From Phaffia rhodozyma (taxonomy: Eukaryota; Basidiomycota; Tremellomycetes; Cystofilobasidiales; Mrakiaceae): 64,000 bases of DNA. Below, one piece after another: positions 58,378 through 64,000 of the stretch. A program made the translations under genes and the position numbers. Location: NCBI GenBank assembly GCA_014706385.1, contig JACGZH010000010.1, forward strand, positions 1,023,501 through 1,087,500, read 5' to 3'. The notes beneath the pieces were generated by a model. That model worked only from the letters and a program-made list of their open reading frames with translations. It had not been told where the DNA came from and made no database searches. Position 1 is the first letter of the stretch. The number at the start of each line of letters is the position of its first letter.

Positions 58378-60229
58378 TCATCTTCGGGAGATCCATCCTG
58401 TTTTGAGCAGAGACGAGGCAGCGATTTGTGCAAACAATGAATGCACAACCCGGGTAGGATGAAGCTGAGACAGACAACACAACACACAGAGTCAAAGATG
58501 CCACGCCGACGGCTCCGTCAGCTCAACCGTCTGCCAACAACGTCAACAAAAGAACACAAGAGGAGACGCACCAGATCCCAGAAGAAGTACGAGTCCGGAT
58601 CAGCACAGATACCCTGGGGTATGCTGAAAAGATTTTCGGTCGAGCTGAAGCCCCGTGCGCAGTTGACGTTCAGCGTCTCTTCTGCGAACCCGTATGCCTC
58701 AGGCTGCCGAAAGATGACGTCCATTCCAAGGAACGCATCCACGACAGCAAACTGAGCAGAGGGCACGGCCGTAGACTCGGTCGTCACGTTCACCGACGAC
58801 ACGTTCTGAGCGGTGAGCGATTGGGCGTCGATGGCAGAGAACAGAGCGTTGCGGTAGCTGACAGAGTTTCTAGTCAGCAAGGCCGCCGCATCCGATCCGA
58901 CAAGAACACTGAGAGGAGTTCGTCCGATGTCAGGCATGGTGTTAAGGAGGATGTGTTTAGCACCTAGAGAGTCAAGTCAAGTCAAGGCAAGGCACGTCGA
59001 TGCAGGTCAGTCTTCTGCGGTACTCTGCACGATGGTGTGTTGCTCTAGAGCCAAGGCAAAGAGCGAGCCAGTCAAGATTGTAAAGAAAACAAGAAAGAAA
59101 AGAAAAGAGAAGAAGAGAAAAGAAAAGAGTAGGGAGAGAAAGAGAGAAAGAGAGAAAGACAACAAGGAGACACCACAACATACCAACAGCCTTCAGCATC
59201 TCCACACCGACAAAGATATCATCAACGATCTCTGCTCCGTTGACCGCGGCCGGGTTCTCAAGCGTCGAGATGATGTCGTTTGCCCCGATCCAGATGGCAA
59301 ACAGAGTGTCCTCCAACGTGTTGTGGCCAAGCGAAGAGTTCGCCTTCTTCACGAACGTCTCGATCTGCTCGAGAGCCGACGGGATAGGAGTGAGCACGGT
59401 GCCGTTGAGGAAAGCAGGCGTCCGGGTGTTGTTCACCGTGGCCCCTCCGACAGCTGGTGACAAGATCGACACAGAGAGAATGACAACGTTCGGATGCCAT
59501 CGAGTCAGGACACACGCTTGTCGAGAGCACACACAACAGAGTGAGCATGCACATACCGTAGTCAACCAAGGTGATGTTCAGTCCTGGGACGACCCAAAGA
59601 GATATCACACAGTCACCGAAGAAACACCAGGAAGACCATGGCGACGTCAGCCAAGAAAAGACAAGGAACAACCGCGATAGCCCACGTCGGACGTCGTGTC
59701 AGATGCAGAGAGAAACAGACGAGTCAAGACATACGCTCTGCCAGGTCTTCCACCCAGATCGGTCCGTTCGACCACCGGTAGTTCCAGTAGATCTGTTTCG
59801 TCAGGTCGGAACACAAGCAGACCCATCAGACCCAGCGATCGTGTGACCCACAGGAAGGGAGACAGACGAGAAACCAGACGAGAAACTAGACAAAAAAACA
59901 GACGAGAAGCTAGACGAGAAACCAGACGAAGGACCTACCCTGGGATCCGGTTTCGTTCAGTTCGAGAGCACTCGGGAGCCATTTCCGTTGTCGCTGAGCG
60001 AGTCGCCGAACATGACGAGTCGGGAAAAGTTGGACGAGTACATGCCTGGCTCTGTTCCGGGAGCGAACATCGTGGTGTTGAACAGAGGACCGAGCGTGGT
60101 GTTACTTGCGACGGTAGCATTGTCAGGAGCCGTGCTCTCGGTAAGGAGAACCTTCACGGGAGCTGCCTCTACCGAGTGAAGAAAGGACAACGATGCCCAG
60201 AAAGCGGGTAGGATGGCAGCAGGAAGCAT
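58378..60229 (-). CDS. Secreted GDSL/SGNH esterase or lipase
   Basis: Predicted extracellular carbohydrate or lipid esterase; substrate unknown. Start at 60229 with signal peptide MLPAAILPAFWASLSFLHSV. Block I is VMFGDSLSDNGNGS (nucleophile Ser). The next exon gives YWNYRWSNGPIWVEDLAER, then NITLVDYG, then AVGGATVNN. Block III is IWIGANDII. Next come ILLNTMPDIGRTPLS and ADPDSYFFWD, and the last exon adds LHPTRVVH, so the D-x-x-H pair (block V) forms across the final intron. It ends TGWISRR at the TGA 58378-58380. Several NxS/T sites. About 420 residues, six or seven exons. Intron sequence at 59860-59932 is repetitive. Confidence 0.85.
59860..59932. repeat. Degenerate GACGAGAAAC tandem repeat
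   Basis: Six or seven loose copies of a roughly 10-mer (GACGAGAAACCA or ...CTA) in an intron of the GDSL gene. Confidence 0.7.
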
Positions 60230-62255
60230 GGTGATTCTGGTCGTGTCTGTGTGGTAGTTCGGAGGGAAAAGAGAAGGAACACCGAAAGAAAGGATGTCGT
60301 TCTGTAGTGAGCGACCAGGTTTGGCAAAACTGTAGCTCAGAAGACACTTGGCAGTTGCTGTTTTATGACCTCGGGTAAGTCTCGGGTAGGCGAAGGGTCG
60401 TGAACACAAAGGAAGATTGGGTGACTGGGCAAACAGGGCACTGTGTGGCTACTTCGACCACACGCTCAACTTGTTCTCATAGCGTGGGGTGTATGTCTCG
60501 ATAGGTCATTCATCCTGCTGCACCAGCTGGCGATATCGTCTTTACGATGGGGGTGATGAACATCTGGGAAGCTACCATGTTCCGAAGAATGTCGAGTGAT
60601 CGTCGTCAGATAGCTCTTCGACAAGGCTTCCCTTTCGGCCAACTGCATTTCATAAACACCCAAGCTGTGTCCACCAGGCATACGGTCAGCCAACGGTCAT
60701 CTACATGCGAAGTGAGGAGAAAAGAGCGAGCGAACAGATGAACAGACGAACGTACATATATACACACACACACATACATACTGTCCAACCGTGGCCAGTG
60801 GACGGTGATGGAGAATGCAAGGAAAGGAAAGACGAGAGAACACCAGGCAGACCGAACGCGTCCGCCAACAACACGCGACACGCAAACTGCGGGCCTCGGT
60901 CGATCGTCCTTCTTCCATCAACTACCATGCAGTCCATCGTCTCTTCTTGCTATCCATCGTCTCTTCTTGCTCTGCCTCGAACACGACAAGCTGCCTCGTG
61001 ATGTCCTGCTGCTGACCGAGCCAAGATGCTGATAGACAGGCGGACGGATGGATGTTCCTTTTTTTTTTTTTCTTTTCTTTTCTTTTCTTGCCCTGATCTG
61101 GCTGACCTCAGGAAAGGATGGGTGTGAACGAAGCTTTGTCTGAACTCATCGCCTCATCGTCTAATCGCATCATCGCATCATCGCTGCTTTCTTGCTTGTG
61201 TGAATGCCTGCCTGCCTGCCTGCTCGCTCACTCGCTAGCTCTGATCGTCCACTCATTGTCTGACGCATCTGATCCGGCTGGAGACGTCTGTGTCTATGTG
61301 TAGGCACGCCCAGGGAGACTTCCAGTCGAGGCTGACGATCCAGCTCGCAGATGGAGCTGACGTGCCAGGTGTCAAGCACACTATGTTGCATGCATACTGA
61401 GAGTGATCTGCCGGGTCGATCTGTACGTGCCACTCTTTGACCTGCTAGTCACAAACGGTCGTCGGACAACGGCAGCCAGCTGACGACGAGAACACGGACA
61501 GACAAATAGATGAATAGATGAACAGACAAGCAGACAAACAGACAAACATACACCCATACGAGTGCACACTGATAGCTGCAGGCCGAGCATGGCCTTTCGA
61601 GTCTGCTCGGTCGACCAGTCTCTCTGCCGGACCCTTCTGGGTGTCAGCCCCCACGTCGGACACCACAGCCGATGGTTCCGGTGGTGGCCGGACTGGAGGA
61701 CAGGGCGGCTCTGATTGTTGCTCTATCGATCTACTGGTCGTGGTGATTTGACTGAGCGATTGGTAAATCATTTGTCCTGTTCTCTTTGCGTTCTCTGCGT
61801 TCTCGACTGCTTCTTCACTTTTATTATACTTTATTTATTCATTTATTTATCTACTCAATTCTCTTCCCATCCGTCTTTTCTCTATTCGTGTTTTCTACTC
61901 TTGTTTTCTCTATTTGCGTTTTCTATATTTTCGTTTTCTCTATTTGCGTTATTCTATTCACTTTTTTTTCTTTCTATTCACGTCTTTCCTATATGCCCTT
62001 TCTCTCTGTTCGCTCTCCGCTCTATTCTTTTTTCCCTCCCGCTTGCCGTTCACTTGACTTACAAGCTTCCTCTTCGTTTTCGTCTCGTTCGACCTCGCTA
62101 CGCCTTCCAGTGCCTTGCTTCTCTCTGCCTTGTCTTGTTCAGCCTAGCTTTCTCAACTTAGCCAAGCTTCATTCCATCTTTCTCTCTTTGTTTCTTCTCT
62201 GCTCTCCTTCCCTATTTCCACTCCTTTCTGTCTCCAGCCTTCTTCTGCTCTGGCA
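60230..62255. other. Divergent intergenic region, 2 kb
   Basis: Between the GDSL gene and the HeH gene starts. It has CA/CATA repeats near 60755-60782, a T run near 61055-61088 and T-rich low complexity at 61780-62100. Open frames here look like composition artefacts. Confidence 0.5.
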
Positions 62256-64000
62256 ATGCCTGAGACGATCTATGGCGGATGTCTCGCTAACAAGCGTAAG
62301 CACGAGTGAGTGGCCGACCCTTGATCACATGTCTGGACTATGCTTCTCTCTGATTGCCAAACGGACGGCCGACCGAGCGATGGTTGATCGTGATGTCCTT
62401 GTCGAAAGCACGTCGCAGCTTTGCACAGGCTCTTGACTGACTGTCCTGTTGCTTCTTTCTTTTCTTGTCACTGATCTGTTGCGACTGGCCTTCTGCTATC
62501 TCTGTTACTTCTTCTGCTGGTTCCGTGCGCGTTCCTCTGTTCTTGTGGTCTTGCGAACTCGTGATCTTGTGGTCCATCGTTCTGCCTGCCTGTCTGTCCA
62601 CCTATCGGCTGCTGCGTTGGCTGTTTGCTCGATCTCTCCACCGCCCCTTCAGATTGCAGGAGATAGCCCGTGCGATGGGGATCCGCGTGAACGGAACGCC
62701 CACGAAGGCAGCGCTCACAAAGCTGATCCAGGACGAGCTGGACGCGTGTAAAGAGGTGCGCATGTCGAACGACCTTCCTTTCCTTCCTCTCTTTCTTTCT
62801 CTTTTTTCTACCTTTTTTCTTTTTCTTTTCTTCTTTGTTTCCTTCGTTTCTCTCTTTCTTTGCCTGCTATCGGAGGAACATCGTGCTCACACTCGTTTGC
62901 CTTTCTCTCTATGTTTGTGCATTTCCATTTTTCTGCTTTGTGCGATCTTTTTCTCTCCCTTCTTCTCTGCCTCATTTTGTTTCGCACCTTCCTTTACTCG
63001 ATCCCTTTTCTCCCACCGGCTTGTGGTCTTGGTCATCCGTGTCTGACTGACAGGTCTACCTCTCGCAAGCACAGTTCAGAGGGCTCTATGTGTCTGCTCG
63101 GGTGGCTCGCAAGTCAGCCACGAGACGTTCTCTGTCGCCTCCGGTCGTGTATCCGAACATCAGCCACCAGTCCGACTTGGCCTCACAGTCGGACGACTCG
63201 ACGGACGAGCTCCATCCTACCTGGGTCTGTGCCGAGTATCCGGTAGCTAGGCGTCGGGACAGCAAGAAGAAGGCAAAGACGGTGGAGAAGGCAGACACGG
63301 AGGAGAGAGTGAACGCACTGGACAGGACGGAGGACGGTGTAGCTGAGGGACCGATCTATATATCTTCGGATGCAGAGCCGCCATCTGAATACGAAGAGGG
63401 TGACGACAGAGAAGAGAATGGAGAGGACGACGACGACATGGGTCTATCGGTCTCTTTGCAAACGACTACATCCACAGTCACGGCTCTGACTGTCCTGTGC
63501 GGTACATCTATCGGTTCCTGTACATCTCTCGTCCCTTCTGTTGTTCCTTTCACCAGTTCCAGTTCCAGTTCCAGTTCCAGTTCCAGTTCCAGTTCCAGTT
63601 CCAGTTCCAGTTCCACTCCCAGGTCCACTCCCACTCCTACTTCTATCCCAGCAGTTGCCACTAGTACTGCTGCCATCATCCATGTTGCTTCGCCAACGCA
63701 AAATACACCGAACACCAAGACGAAACCAGCCTCTGCTTCATACTATCACTCGGCTTTGTGCTCATCCTCTACACTTTCTTCGCCTGGTCAGCTGACGGAC
63801 AGGAGTACGTCTGTGAGCTCGGCTTTCTCGTTCGACGAGCATGGCTTACTGGCTAACGATGCTGTATCGAACGAGATGAAGGCCCGGTGGCAGATACGGA
63901 AGCGAAAAGCATGGGATGAGTTTCTCAGAGAAGAGGACAAGAGGCAGGAGAAACTGGGGAAACTAGGGAAACTAGAGAAACTAGAGAAGCTAGACGGACG
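62256..64000 (+). CDS. HeH/SAP-domain protein, N-terminal part (cut by window edge)
   Basis: Start at 62256 (MPETIYGGCLANKRKHE). An intron from 62307 to 62651 joins this to LQEIARAMGIRVNGTPTKAA and LTKLIQDEL, a helix-extension-helix or SAP-type DNA-binding motif within the first 50 residues. This position fits Src1/Heh-type inner nuclear membrane proteins, but any membrane segment would lie past 64000. The second intron ends at 63053 and the open frame then continues to the edge: basic KKKAKTVEKAD, an acidic EYEEGDDREENGEDDDD patch, a long polySer made of AGTTCC repeats (63555-63614), and a charged Lys/Leu-rich repeat at the very end. Alternatively it is a soluble SAP-domain chromatin protein. 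Confidence 0.6.
63555..63614. repeat. (AGTTCC)n hexanucleotide repeat in coding sequence
   Basis: About ten copies, coding for Ser-Ser pairs in the HeH/SAP gene. Confidence 0.9.

Noticed and set aside
61786..62436. 216-codon plus-strand open frame rich in Phe, Leu, Ser
   Set aside because: Arises from a T-rich low-complexity leader upstream of the HeH gene; it overlaps that gene's first exon in another frame.

Overview
This window is nuclear DNA from a fungus, most likely a basidiomycete yeast. Genes are split by many short GT-AG introns (about 45 to 150 bases), donors are often GTAAGT, GTTCGT or GTACGT, and several protein types are typical of Basidiomycota: short Kre9/Knh1-like Ser/Thr-rich wall proteins, a secreted hybrid-type heme peroxidase and a CPL1-like cysteine-rich domain. 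A Tremellomycetes or Cystofilobasidiales relative is my best guess; it is an inference and not proven here.

Layout. 1-5.9 kb: two divergent cell-surface protein genes, the left one running off the edge. 7.2-34.1 kb: six genes all on the minus strand: a Fab1/PIKfyve-type lipid kinase without FYVE or chaperonin domains, a DUF1752/DUF3295 (Mks1-like) regulator, a second Kre9-like wall protein, a heme peroxidase with a CPL1-like tail, an unrecognised protein, and an EF-hand aspartate/glutamate mitochondrial carrier. 34.6-49.9 kb: a small RGG protein, 8-oxoguanine glycosylase OGG1, TATA-binding protein, an unrecognised Ser-rich protein, TAF11 and the DNA polymerase alpha catalytic subunit. 50.5-54.2 kb: two identical intron-containing tRNA-His genes on either side of a secreted histidine acid phosphatase. 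54.5-64 kb: a coiled-coil AT-hook protein, a secreted GDSL esterase and the start of an HeH/SAP-domain protein cut by the right edge.

Functional themes. Three genes at 37.3-49.9 kb serve transcription initiation and replication (TBP, TAF11, POL1), with OGG1 beside them. Several pairs are divergent and must share short promoters: OGG1/TBP, TAF11/POL1 and carrier/RGG. The TAF11/POL1 promoter holds MCB-like G1/S sites. The secreted genes (wall proteins, peroxidase, phosphatase, esterase) form a surface and extracellular set that is scattered and not one cluster. Long intergenic stretches and some introns carry microsatellites and minisatellites. I found no transposon, CRISPR array or virus.

Exon joins were worked out by eye from splice signals and reading frame. 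Gene ends are mostly firm, but individual inner junctions can be off.
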